This document shows, piece by piece, positions 23,631-31,313 of a stretch of 32,057 bases of DNA; the stretch's first letter is position 1; every line of letters begins with the position of its first letter. The notes under the pieces were generated by a model. That model saw only the letters and a list, made by a program, of their open reading frames with translations. It ran no database searches and was not told the origin of the DNA. The stretch is taken from NCBI GenBank assembly GCA_024654065.1, contig JANLIQ010000047.1, positions 1 to 32,057 on the forward strand. Direction: 5' to 3'. The DNA comes from Candidatus Berkelbacteria bacterium. Its GTDB lineage: Bacteria > Patescibacteriota > UBA1384 > 2-12-FULL-50-11. Position numbers and translations under genes: made by a program.

Positions 23631-23684
23631 TCAATCGAGTGTATTAACACCGAGAAACTTTGACGTTGCGAGCAATCCCTCCAT
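23631..23684 (-). CDS. 17-residue upstream reading frame in the lamin-tail gene leader
   Basis: Within the leader of the lamin-tail gene, an ATG at 23684 is preceded by AGGAGG nine bases upstream and opens 17 codons ending in TGA at 23631, 47 bases before the main start. It could be a translated leader peptide that controls the main gene. The residues show no repeated codon typical of attenuators. Confidence 0.35.
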   Translation of the reverse strand: MEGLLATSKFLGVNTLD

Positions 23685-23734
23685 TTATAATTCCCTCCTG
23701 ACCCTAGAAGAAGAACCCCTAAGATGTCTCAATC

Positions 23735-23762
23735 AAAATAGCAAATTCTTTTAACCTGTCAA
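23735..23762 (-). promoter_or_regulatory. promoter of the lamin-tail gene
   Basis: On the minus strand TTGACA (23762-23757), a 16-base spacer and TATTTT (23740-23735) form a good sigma70 promoter. The start should be near 23728, giving a leader of about 145 nt, unusually long for this window. Confidence 0.65.
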
Positions 23763-23822
23763 ATCTAGCACCCTGCGATGCTTTACCTTATGATGTAAAT
23801 TGAGTAAAATTATGGCGTTTTG

Positions 23823-23895
23823 GGGCTCGTAGCTCAGTGGTAGTAGCAGGCAGCTTATATCTGTCAGGTCGGAGGTCCGATCCCTCCCGAGCCCA
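23823..23895 (+). tRNA. tRNA-Ile (anticodon UAU)
   Basis: A 73-nt cloverleaf: acceptor GGGCTCG/CGAGCCC, D stem GCTC/TAGC with one mismatch, anticodon stem GGCAG/CTGTC with loop CTTATAT (TAT) and T arm GGAGG-TCCGATC-CCTCC. The T loop has C at position 55, as in the tRNA-Met at 20799. UAU reads AUA directly, whereas most bacteria use CAU modified to lysidine. The tRNA ends one base before the ddl start codon. The imperfect D stem leaves a small chance that it is degenerate. Confidence 0.8.
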
Positions 23896-23896
23896 C

Positions 23897-24775
23897 ATGT
23901 TAGTCATACTTGCTGGTGGACCATCGGCAGAGAGAGAGGTGTCGTTCTGGTCCGCTGAAACTATCGGCGTTGCGCTAAAGAAGTTGGACAAGAAATTTGT
24001 CGTTATAGATCCAGCCCAAAAAGATTGGCTAGCATTACTCAAAGCTTCCAAGCCGATACTGGTACTAATCGCCCTCCACGGTCCCTTTGGCGAAGACGGC
24101 CAGTTGCAAAAGATTTTAGAAAAAGAGGGGATACCGTTTAGCGGTTCCGATAGTCGTGTTTCGGCACTTGCGATCAACAAAGAGAAAGCCAAAAAAATGA
24201 TTGGGGGATTGGGGATAGCCACCCCCAAAAACTACCGCGTACGGAGTCGTCTTCCCTACCCCGTGGTCGTCAAGCCCCTCACCAACGGGTCGAGCTTCGG
24301 TGTCACCGTCGTAAAAGACGCGGCCACCCTCTCCCCCGCTTTAGTAGAGGCCAAAAAGTTCGGTCGGCTAATAATTGAGCAATACATCGCTGGCACCGAG
24401 CTAACATGCGGGGTGATTGACATTTTTGGTTCAATACAAGCCCTGCCATTGGTGGAGATCCGCCCGAATCGTCAGTTTTTCGACTTTGCCGCTAAATACG
24501 ACAGTGAGTCGGGCTGTCAGGAGATCTGTCCAGCCCCAATCGATGGAAAACTGACCAAGGAGATTCAAGAGCTGTCGATTAAAGTCTATAAGATACTCGG
24601 TTGCCGTCAGTACGCCCGTATCGATTGGATCGTGCGTGACGGCACCCCATACTTTCTTGAAGTCAACACTTTGCCCGGGCTGACTAAGAACTCTCTCATT
24701 AATAAGGAGCTGCTCGCGGCCGGTATTTCATTTGAAAACTTTATAGATCCACTAATCAAGAAAGTCCTGTTTTAA
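23897..24775 (+). CDS. ddl: D-alanine--D-alanine ligase
   Basis: A 292-residue ATP-grasp ligase that joins two D-Ala for the peptidoglycan stem. The N-terminal VILAGGPSAEREVS (3-16), HGPFGEDGQLQ (61-71), VVVKPLTNGSSFGV (123-136), FDFAAKY (195-201), ARIDW (240-244) and EVNTLPGLT (255-263) are the ordered Ddl motifs. The frame continues 20 codons upstream into the tRNA, but the family start is the ATG at 23897. That ATG sits one base after the tRNA discriminator, so 3' processing of the tRNA would yield a nearly leaderless ddl message. It is followed by an L,D-transpeptidase gene, a sensible partner. Confidence 0.95.
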   Translation: MLVILAGGPSAEREVSFWSAETIGVALKKLDKKFVVIDPAQKDWLALLKASKPILVLIALHGPFGEDGQLQKILEKEGIPFSGSDSRVSALAINKEKAKKMIGGLGIATPKNYRVRSRLPYPVVVKPLTNGSSFGVTVVKDAATLSPALVEAKKFGRLIIEQYIAGTELTCGVIDIFGSIQALPLVEIRPNRQFFDFAAKYDSESGCQEICPAPIDGKLTKEIQELSIKVYKILGCRQYARIDWIVRDGTPYFLEVNTLPGLTKNSLINKELLAAGISFENFIDPLIKKVLF

Positions 24776-24808
24776 TAATCTCTCGCTAACCGGTACAATT
24801 GCAGTACA

Positions 24809-26248
24809 ATGTCTCGCAAAAGAATTGGGTTAATTACTGTATTTAGCTTTACAGCCGTCCTGTCGCTCGTGGCGGCACTTGGGGCAATTACTTCGCTCAA
24901 CTTCGAGGGTAGAGTTCTGCCCCGAACGATGGTCGCCGGCGTCGATATCGGCGGGCTACCGTACACAAACGCGACCGAGAAAGTTCAGCTCAAGGCCAGC
25001 GAGCTATCCGAGCTACCGCTGACTTTTAGTTTGGATGACAAATCGGCTAGCGCCACCTTGGGTGAGCTGGGTGTAAAACTGGACGATCTCACCACGCTTT
25101 CCCAAGCCGTTAGACCGTCGAATAGTTTTGATTGGTTAGCGCCCACTTACTGGAAGTCTATGTTTAGCATTAAGGAGCTATTCGTGTCGTATCACGCCGA
25201 CCCATCGGTTCTGCGCCAGAAAGTGGAAACACTTCTTGGTGTTACCACCGCCGCTAAGGACGCTGTGATTAGTTATAGCAATGGTCAGCTGGTGGTCAGT
25301 GAGGGCCAAAAGGGTATCTCGATTTCCGACACTGCTATCGACATGGCAATTAAAACGGCCCTGTCCACCGGTAGCGCTACTTCAACCAAGCTTGAGTACA
25401 CCGAAAGTTCACCGATTATCACTACAGACATCGCCACCCAAACAAAGACCGAGGTCGAGCAAAAATTTATCCCCATTTATCTCAAGTTTGAAGATAAGAA
25501 TTTCACCATTGCGCCGAGCGGTCAGTACTCATTTCTCGATTTCTCCCCTGTCGACGGAAAGATCAGTTACCAGGTGTCTCAAACCAAGATTAGTAACTAC
25601 CTTAGTTCGGCCGTCGCATCGAAGATTAATATTAAGATGCTGGTCAAAACAACTCAATCCGACACCCAGCAAGTGACCCAAGAGGGGAGAGACGGCCGGG
25701 AAACCGATCTTACCCGACTAGCCAAAGATGTTGCCCGTACAATTACCGAACATACTGACACCACTAGTTCACCGATTGCTATCAGCACTCGATCTATCCC
25801 CTTCACCGAGAAGACAGTCTACCCTGATTTTGTCGCCGGACTTTGGCCGGGCTTATATATTGACATCAATTTGACCAAACAACGACTATTCATTATGGTC
25901 GGTGAAGTTAAACAGGCCGAGTATGTGATATCGAGCGGTAAAAGAGGTACACCAACACCGTCGGGAGTTTTCTATATCAAAAATAAAATTCCTCTCGCCC
26001 AATCGCGATTGTTTCCTGGAATTTGGATGGAAAAATGGAATGCTCTGGCCCGAACTCCGGACGGTGGTGGTTACCAAGGTTATGGGCTACACCGTGTACC
26101 ATGCTTTGATCCGCAGTGTAATTCACGCGAATCAGCATCCCACTTGGGACGACCAGTTTCACACGGCTGTGTCCGGATAGAGAACGACGGTGCCGATTGG
26201 GTCTACGACAATGCCCCACCTGGCACACCAGTCAATATACACCTCTAG
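24809..26248 (+). CDS. L,D-transpeptidase (YkuD) with peptidoglycan-binding domain
   Basis: A 479-residue protein with an N-terminal membrane anchor (about 7-26), a PG_binding_4-type region (about 38-300, starting AGVDIGGLPYTNATEK) and a C-terminal YkuD domain (about 345-479). The catalytic motif is SHGCVR with Cys454, preceded by GYGLHRVPC and HLGRP. It makes 3-3 cross-links in peptidoglycan or attaches proteins to it, outside the membrane. TACAAT ends 9 bases before the ATG. The gene follows ddl by 33 bases but has its own -10. Confidence 0.93.
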   Translation: MSRKRIGLITVFSFTAVLSLVAALGAITSLNFEGRVLPRTMVAGVDIGGLPYTNATEKVQLKASELSELPLTFSLDDKSASATLGELGVKLDDLTTLSQAVRPSNSFDWLAPTYWKSMFSIKELFVSYHADPSVLRQKVETLLGVTTAAKDAVISYSNGQLVVSEGQKGISISDTAIDMAIKTALSTGSATSTKLEYTESSPIITTDIATQTKTEVEQKFIPIYLKFEDKNFTIAPSGQYSFLDFSPVDGKISYQVSQTKISNYLSSAVASKINIKMLVKTTQSDTQQVTQEGRDGRETDLTRLAKDVARTITEHTDTTSSPIAISTRSIPFTEKTVYPDFVAGLWPGLYIDINLTKQRLFIMVGEVKQAEYVISSGKRGTPTPSGVFYIKNKIPLAQSRLFPGIWMEKWNALARTPDGGGYQGYGLHRVPCFDPQCNSRESASHLGRPVSHGCVRIENDGADWVYDNAPPGTPVNIHL

Positions 26249-26269
26249 AGGTAAGTCATAACTAGAGAC

Positions 26270-26506
26270 TCAAGATGTTTTGATGAGGCGGGAGAGGAGT
26301 TTTTTGTCTTCCGGATCGTCAGAGTTGATTAACTCCAGCCCGGCGTACTGGCTCAAGGCCGCTCGACTAGCCGCAATCACTGCTTCTAACTGGCCAACAA
26401 ATTTGACACGATCGTTTTCGGCCAATATCCTCTCCAACGACTGGGCTTGTCCAATCATACGCCTCAGTCTCGCCACAAACTTTCTCTTTTCTTGTTCTTC
26501 CATCAT
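26270..26506 (-). CDS. CsoR/FrmR-like regulator without recognisable metal ligands
   Basis: A 78-residue helical protein from ATG 26506, whose RLRRMIGQAQSLERILAENDR and following helix match the DUF156 (CsoR/RcnR/FrmR) fold. The Cys/His positions that bind Cu(I), Ni or formaldehyde are absent: the protein has no cysteine or histidine. The frame is open to a TTG at 26554, but ATG 26506 has TAAATT ending 7 bases upstream. It may respond to a different signal, or be a structural relative. Confidence 0.65.
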   Translation of the reverse strand: MMEEQEKRKFVARLRRMIGQAQSLERILAENDRVKFVGQLEAVIAASRAALSQYAGLELINSDDPEDKKLLSRLIKTS

Positions 26507-26571
26507 ATTTCGTAATTTAGTAATTTTTTGCTTTCCACTATATACCCTAGCCAATCCCCAATATACCCCAC

Positions 26572-26591
26572 CCTGGTATTACCATACCAGG
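26572..26591. promoter_or_regulatory. 8-bp inverted repeat, possible operator for the CsoR-like regulator
   Basis: CCTGGTAT and ATACCAGG flank a TACC loop, 66 bases upstream of the regulator's ATG. Neighbouring ATACC/GGTAT elements (26563-26579) make a C-rich/G-rich pattern of the kind CsoR-family proteins bind. There is no T run, so termination is less likely. Confidence 0.45.
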
Positions 26592-26638
26592 AATTACCAG
26601 TTTTCAGTTAACAATTTAAAAAATCAGACGGATGTTGG

Positions 26639-27997
26639 TCAGACTTCGATTGAGGCGCCAATTTTGGGAATAATAATATTGGCGTTTGGCAGATGACTTT
26701 TGACGAAAGACAAATATTTCTCCGCTCGGTCTGGTTCGCTATGGACAATTGCCAAGCGACCGCCTGAGGGCATCTCGATCTTACGAAGCCATTGCATCAG
26801 TTCGGTATTATCAGCGTGGCCCGAAAAAGCTTCCGCCACCTCGATCTTGGCTCGGACTGCCACTTCTTGGCCGTGAATATGAACCGATTTAGCTCCTCCC
26901 AAAATCGCACTTCCAAGGGTTCCTGGCGCCTGAAAACCAATAATTAATAAATAGGTATCTGGTCGTGATAGATAATGCTTTAGATGATGAACAATTCGTC
27001 CTCCGGCCATCATGCCTGAACCTGCAATAATTACTTTCGGGTGTGGAGCTTCGTTGATATCCTTGGAATCTTCAACTGTTGGTGTCAGGGCAAGAGACCC
27101 AAAATCAAACAGATCATGTCCACCATGCTCATTTTTTACCACTTCGCGACGGTAAAGTTCCATATGGTGCTCAAATACTGCAAGAGCTTCTATAGCTAGT
27201 GGGCTATCAAGAAAAATGGGCATCTTTGGGAGTTGGTGTTTCTCAAACATCTCATGCAATAAAAAGAGAAGTTCTTGACTACGTTCGATCGAGAAAGCAG
27301 GAATCAAGAGTACGCCGTTGTTTTGGCTCGTCCAGTCGAGAGCCTTTTTAACAACCTCCTCTCGATTATCACTACCAACATGTTCCTCACCACCATAAGT
27401 AGCTTCGGTAACAACGATATCTGCCGCTGGAGGTGACTCAGGAGAGGCAAGTAAGGGACTTGGCCAGTGACCGATATCCCCAGAAAAAATTATTTTCTTA
27501 CCGCCAGCTTCAAGTAATACAGAGGCAGAACCAAGAATATGACCAGCGTCATAAAGCGTGAATTGATCAGTACCATTTAAACGACGGGCCTTGTGGTAAT
27601 CAATAGGTTGGAACTGCTGAAGGGTTCGGTTTAGGTCAACTTCTTCATACAGTAGAGGTGCACCTTCTCGCTGACTTCGCTCTTCCGCTAATCCTAAGGC
27701 GTCTTTTAAGACGATTGTTGATAGCTCAATCGTTGCTTCTGTTGCAAAGATAGGCCCACGATAGCCGTTCCTAACCAGGACTGGCAGACGACCGATGTGA
27801 TCAAGATGAGCATGCGTAACAATAACGTGAGTAACTTGGGCTGGATTGTAAGCCAAGGGATCATCATTAAGCTCAGAGATGGTGTCTCGACCCTGGAAGA
27901 GACCACAGTCGACAATATATTTATCGGTATCTGTCTCGATTAAGAAATTACTTCCTGTAACCTCTCCAGCAGCGCCGAAGAAGCTGACTTTAGTCAT
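26639..27997 (-). CDS. beta-CASP metallo-beta-lactamase nuclease
   Basis: A 452-residue MBL-fold RNA-processing nuclease. It opens MTKVSFFGAAGEVTGSNFL, has the zinc motif HAHLDH (62-67), VTEATYGG, the beta-CASP insertion with IPAFSIERSQELLFLL, SGMMAGGRIVHHL and the C-terminal SGHADNTE. This is the CPSF/Ysh1-like class, which cuts or trims RNA. The frame extends 31 codons upstream, but the domain and an ATG one base after the previous stop fix the start. It forms an operon with the LOG-like gene. Confidence 0.92.
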   Translation of the reverse strand: MTKVSFFGAAGEVTGSNFLIETDTDKYIVDCGLFQGRDTISELNDDPLAYNPAQVTHVIVTHAHLDHIGRLPVLVRNGYRGPIFATEATIELSTIVLKDALGLAEERSQREGAPLLYEEVDLNRTLQQFQPIDYHKARRLNGTDQFTLYDAGHILGSASVLLEAGGKKIIFSGDIGHWPSPLLASPESPPAADIVVTEATYGGEEHVGSDNREEVVKKALDWTSQNNGVLLIPAFSIERSQELLFLLHEMFEKHQLPKMPIFLDSPLAIEALAVFEHHMELYRREVVKNEHGGHDLFDFGSLALTPTVEDSKDINEAPHPKVIIAGSGMMAGGRIVHHLKHYLSRPDTYLLIIGFQAPGTLGSAILGGAKSVHIHGQEVAVRAKIEVAEAFSGHADNTELMQWLRKIEMPSGGRLAIVHSEPDRAEKYLSFVKSHLPNANIIIPKIGASIEV

Positions 27998-27998
27998 T

Positions 27999-28562
27999 TT
28001 AAATAGTATCGCCGTCGATTCGGCCGATGTCTTCCCGAGCCATTTTGATAATTTTGGCCGCGAGTTTATCTGGGTCGTTGTCAAAAACAATCTTCGCTCG
28101 TCCGCGTTTTGCCAATATCAGGAGATGGTCGAGCTCATCGGAGATACCACCGCTTTCCGTCAGGATACCGATCGGTTTTTTATCCTCAAAAGCGATCGTG
28201 AACTCGTTTAAAGTCCCAATTCGACCACAGACAAAGATAACCGCATCAGTCGAACGAATGAAGAGTAGATTACGGCCGGAGTAGCCAAATCCGGTATACA
28301 TCGCAAAATCAATAAACTTGTGCGGAAGTTTGTACTTTTTTACATGCTCCAAGTAACTTGAGGCGGGAGAGATACCGACCGTGAAACCGCCCGCTTTCTT
28401 TGCTCCTTTGGCAGCGGCAAGAGGAATACCGGTTGTGTCACCAGTAACTACAACAACACCTCTTTTAGCTAAGTAAAACCCTAGTTGCTCGGCCTTCTTA
28501 AATGCATCTTGCGTGCAGATATCCTCAGCCGCACCTGAAATACCGATTTTGATGTGTTGAAT
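27999..28562 (-). CDS. LOG/TIGR00725-like Rossmann protein with an AUU start
   Basis: 187 residues. The nucleotide-binding Rossmann fold opens IKIGISGAAED (about 4-14), continues through VVVVTGDTTGIPLAAAKGA (about 36-54) and ends with VCGRIGTLNEFTIAFE, a variant of the family GGxGTxxE motif. LOG-like proteins hydrolyse or bind nucleotide monophosphates. There is no ATG, GTG or TTG between the in-frame stop and the start of homology. ATT at 28562 has GGGAGG five bases upstream, so it is the likely start; the CTG 12 codons further up is the only alternative I see. The ATG 70 codons in would delete the first half of the fold. The stop is one base from the MBL gene. Confidence 0.8.
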   Translation of the reverse strand: MQHIKIGISGAAEDICTQDAFKKAEQLGFYLAKRGVVVVTGDTTGIPLAAAKGAKKAGGFTVGISPASSYLEHVKKYKLPHKFIDFAMYTGFGYSGRNLLFIRSTDAVIFVCGRIGTLNEFTIAFEDKKPIGILTESGGISDELDHLLILAKRGRAKIVFDNDPDKLAAKIIKMAREDIGRIDGDTI

Positions 28563-28657
28563 GCTTCCCTCCCTACAAATTAGATTACCAGGCAGGAGTC
28601 TTTTAGAAAAGCGGAGGGTTTACTAAGACAATTCCGGGGGGTATCGTAAAAGCCGAA

Positions 28658-29575
28658 ATGAGCACGGTGATCAGCGTAAAAAACTTGGTAAAGCGTTACG
28701 GTAAGCTTTCTGCCGTCGATGGTATTTCGTTTGAAGTGCAAAAAGGTGAGGTTTTTGGATTGCTGGGCGAAAATGGGGCTGGTAAAACAACTACACTAGA
28801 GATTATCGAAGGCCTACGCCAACTAACTAAAGGTACCGTAAAAGTTCTGGGACACGACGTAGCGACTGAAATGAGCTCCGTCAAGTCTAAGATTGGTGTT
28901 CAGCTTCAGTCCTCGGCTTACTATAGCTACCTCACCCTAAAGGAGATATTAGAATTGTTTGGTAGCTTCTATCCAAAAAGCCTAGAGGCAGGGAAACTTC
29001 TTAAATCTGTTAATCTCGAAGATAAGGCCAGCTCTTTTGTTGGTGCTCTTTCTGGTGGTCAACGACAAAGATTTTCAATTGTTGCTTCTCTCGTTAACGA
29101 CCCCCAAATAGTTTTCTTAGATGAGCCAACAACTGGCTTAGATCCGCTCGCTAGACGAAATCTCTGGGAGTTAATAACTCAAATTAAATCTCAAGGAAAG
29201 ACTATTATGCTTACGACGCATTACATGGAAGAGGCAGAGCTACTTTGTGACAGAGTAGCAATCATGGACAAAGGTAAAATTGTTGCCTTAGATAAAACCC
29301 ATAAGTTAGTTGAGAGGGCAAGTAAACCGTTCAAAATTAGCTTTATCTCCCCTAAGGCAGAGGGTATTGCACCTAAGTTAAGGAAGATTGGCACCCTGAC
29401 TGAGCTTGGTGGGAAGTCTGATCACTTTGAGCTTACGCTATCTACCCAAGCAAATCTCCATCGAGCATTAGACTTAATTCGCCCTCTTAATCCCGATTCC
29501 TTAACCGTTTCGCGAGCCTCACTTGAGGATGTATTTATTGAAAAAACTGGTCGTAATATTACCGAGGAAGGTTAG
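28658..29575 (+). CDS. ABC transporter ATP-binding protein
   Basis: A 305-residue ATPase with Walker A GENGAGKTT (about 37-45), signature LSGGQRQRFS, Walker B VFLDEPTTGLD and H-loop TTHYMEEAE, plus a C-terminal extension typical of ABC-2 exporters. It pairs with the permease that begins directly after its stop. The substrate (drug, lipid or polysaccharide) cannot be read. It is divergent from the LOG-like gene. Confidence 0.95.
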   Translation: MSTVISVKNLVKRYGKLSAVDGISFEVQKGEVFGLLGENGAGKTTTLEIIEGLRQLTKGTVKVLGHDVATEMSSVKSKIGVQLQSSAYYSYLTLKEILELFGSFYPKSLEAGKLLKSVNLEDKASSFVGALSGGQRQRFSIVASLVNDPQIVFLDEPTTGLDPLARRNLWELITQIKSQGKTIMLTTHYMEEAELLCDRVAIMDKGKIVALDKTHKLVERASKPFKISFISPKAEGIAPKLRKIGTLTELGGKSDHFELTLSTQANLHRALDLIRPLNPDSLTVSRASLEDVFIEKTGRNITEEG

Positions 29576-30652
29576 ATGAAACTATTTATTGCTAATTTGA
29601 AGATGCTTTCTCGTAACAAACAGCTTCTATTTTGGAGTTTAGCTTTCCCGCTTATCTTTACCGCTATCTTTGGATTATTTTTTGGTAAAGATATTACAGC
29701 CGGTAATGTAATTTTAATTAACGAGAGTAAAAGTGAGCTTGCGACAACACTAGAAAAAACTTTTACGGATACGAATCTGTTTAAGGTTCGTAAAGAAACC
29801 GATGTTGAGGTTGCAAAAAAACTGTTAAAGAAAAACCAAGCTAGTTCAATTGTTGTTGTTCCGGCTACTTTTGGTGATGTGTCACCCGAAGCAAGTAAGA
29901 CTGTGACAGTTCTTTACGACCCAGCAAGCCAACAAGCTGGCTCAATTGTTATAAGTTTCGTGGATAAAGTTCTTACAGGCGTTAACTACCAACTTCAAAA
30001 CGCTAAACCGATATATGGAGTGACTGGAGAAAAAACAACTTCTGGTTCATTTAGTTATTTTAGTTTTGTTCTAATAGGTCTTATTGGTATGGCATTAATG
30101 AACTCTAATGTTCAGAGTTTAGCGATAAATATGGCGCGGTACCGTGAAGATAAAATCCTCAAGCGTATTACCACCACTCCACTTCCCACCTGGCAGTTTA
30201 TCTTAGCGGAAGTTGCTTCCCATTTAGTTTTAAATATCTTACAGGTTGGCCTAGTTATAGCAATTGGGGTTTACGTGTTTGGAGGTAGTGTCGGTGGGCA
30301 TGTCGCCTTACTGTTTGCGCTGTCTCTTCTAGGAGCTGTTCTTTTCCAGCTGATTGGTTTTGTTATTGCCAGTGCTACGAAGTCTGCCAGTGCGGCCGAG
30401 GGAATGTCGACAGCTATTACTGTACCGATGATGTTTCTCTCAGGAGTATTTTTCCCAATAGATCAGCTACCAAAATGGTTGTTCTCTGTTGTTCAGTACC
30501 TACCACTCTCGCCGTTACTGCGAATGATGCGTGAAGGAGCGCTCGAAAACCTTTCGCCCTGGAGTACACCGCAAAACTTTATTATTGTTCTGGCCTGGAT
30601 TGTAGCTGCGTTACTGTTTGCCATCCGTCGCTTCCGACTGACTGAGGAGTAG
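29576..30652 (+). CDS. ABC-2 type permease
   Basis: A 358-residue membrane protein: one N-terminal helix (about 17-36), a large extracytoplasmic domain (about 40-160) and five C-terminal helices, including SATKSASAAEGMSTAITVPMMFLSGVFFPI before the last ones. This is the ABC-2/YhfB-type exporter layout. It immediately follows the ATPase gene with no spacer, so they form one transporter. Confidence 0.93.
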   Translation: MKLFIANLKMLSRNKQLLFWSLAFPLIFTAIFGLFFGKDITAGNVILINESKSELATTLEKTFTDTNLFKVRKETDVEVAKKLLKKNQASSIVVVPATFGDVSPEASKTVTVLYDPASQQAGSIVISFVDKVLTGVNYQLQNAKPIYGVTGEKTTSGSFSYFSFVLIGLIGMALMNSNVQSLAINMARYREDKILKRITTTPLPTWQFILAEVASHLVLNILQVGLVIAIGVYVFGGSVGGHVALLFALSLLGAVLFQLIGFVIASATKSASAAEGMSTAITVPMMFLSGVFFPIDQLPKWLFSVVQYLPLSPLLRMMREGALENLSPWSTPQNFIIVLAWIVAALLFAIRRFRLTEE

Positions 30653-30696
30653 GGCGTTTAGCAGAGTTTAGCACCAGATCTTATTAGGACCTTATC

Positions 30697-30724
30697 TTGA
30701 CTGGTGTAACGCTTTTGTTACACT
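30697..30724 (+). promoter_or_regulatory. promoter and operator of the second toxin-antitoxin operon
   Basis: TTGACT (30697-30702), a 16-base spacer and TACACT (30719-30724) form a promoter whose -10 ends 7 bases before the ATG at 30732. GTGTAAC (30704-30710) and GTTACAC (30717-30723) form an inverted repeat over the spacer and -10, as expected for an autorepressing antitoxin. Confidence 0.7.
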
Positions 30725-30731
30725 TTGGTTC

Positions 30732-30953
30732 ATGGCTACAACTAAGACTCGTATCAACATCACAGCCGAGCCAGAGATTGAAGCGGCTCTGAAAAATGCT
30801 GCTAAGCGCGACAAAGTTCCCTTAGCAACTAAGGCCGCCCAGCTTCTGGCGATCGGCTTAGAATTGGAGGAAGATATCGCCCTGGCGGCAATCGCCGATG
30901 AGCGTAGCAAGACTCCAAGAGGGGAATATATTCCTCATGATCAAGTCTGGTGA
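30732..30953 (+). CDS. ribbon-helix-helix-like antitoxin
   Basis: A 73-residue protein whose N-terminal KTRINITAEPEIEAALKNAAKRDKVPLATKAAQLLAIGLELEED reads as a ribbon-helix-helix DNA-binding fold. The C-terminal part (SKTPRGEYIPHDQVW) is the usual toxin-wrapping tail. It would repress its own promoter through the palindrome upstream. It overlaps the RelE-type toxin by 17 bases. Confidence 0.85.
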   Translation: MATTKTRINITAEPEIEAALKNAAKRDKVPLATKAAQLLAIGLELEEDIALAAIADERSKTPRGEYIPHDQVW

Positions 30954-31221
30954 CAATCTCTTCTTTCACCCTTTGGTAGTAAGGACAGATATACCTAAAC
31001 TTGGTGAGGATATCCGCCGACAAATTAAGACGGCCTTGGAAACAAAATTAGCACGTCATCCGGAGACATTCGGTTTACCGCTCCGAGGAATACTGAAGAA
31101 ATACTGGAAACTGCGCGTTGGAAATTACCGCATCGTCTACCAAATAGAAAAAAATAAAATATATATCGTTGCAATTGCCCACCGCAAAGAGGTTTACAAC
31201 ATCAGCACAAGACGGATATAG
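30937..31221 (+). CDS. RelE/ParE-family toxin
   Basis: A 94-residue protein from ATG 30937. LRGILKKYWKLRVGNYRIVYQIEKNKIYIVAIAHRKEVY is the standard RelE/ParE C-terminal core, with the R-x-x-Y-R-(I/L)-x-Y centre and the HRKEVY end that follow the catalytic arginine/lysine pattern. RelE enzymes cut mRNA on the ribosome, and ParE members inhibit gyrase. The frame is open to 30898, but that would add 13 residues inside the antitoxin gene. Confidence 0.9.
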   Translation: MIKSGDNLFFHPLVVRTDIPKLGEDIRRQIKTALETKLARHPETFGLPLRGILKKYWKLRVGNYRIVYQIEKNKIYIVAIAHRKEVYNISTRRI

Positions 31222-31313
31222 CTAGACATCAGTGCGTGCCCTCACGGAGAGTAGCGATTGCTGTTACAACAGGTTTGCGCTAAACTAGTTTAAGCACCTT
31301 ACATTTTTTATAT

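Noticed and set aside
23837-23896. 20-codon upstream extension of ddl
   Set aside because: It is the tRNA-Ile gene read as protein; the Ddl family starts at the VILAGG motif.
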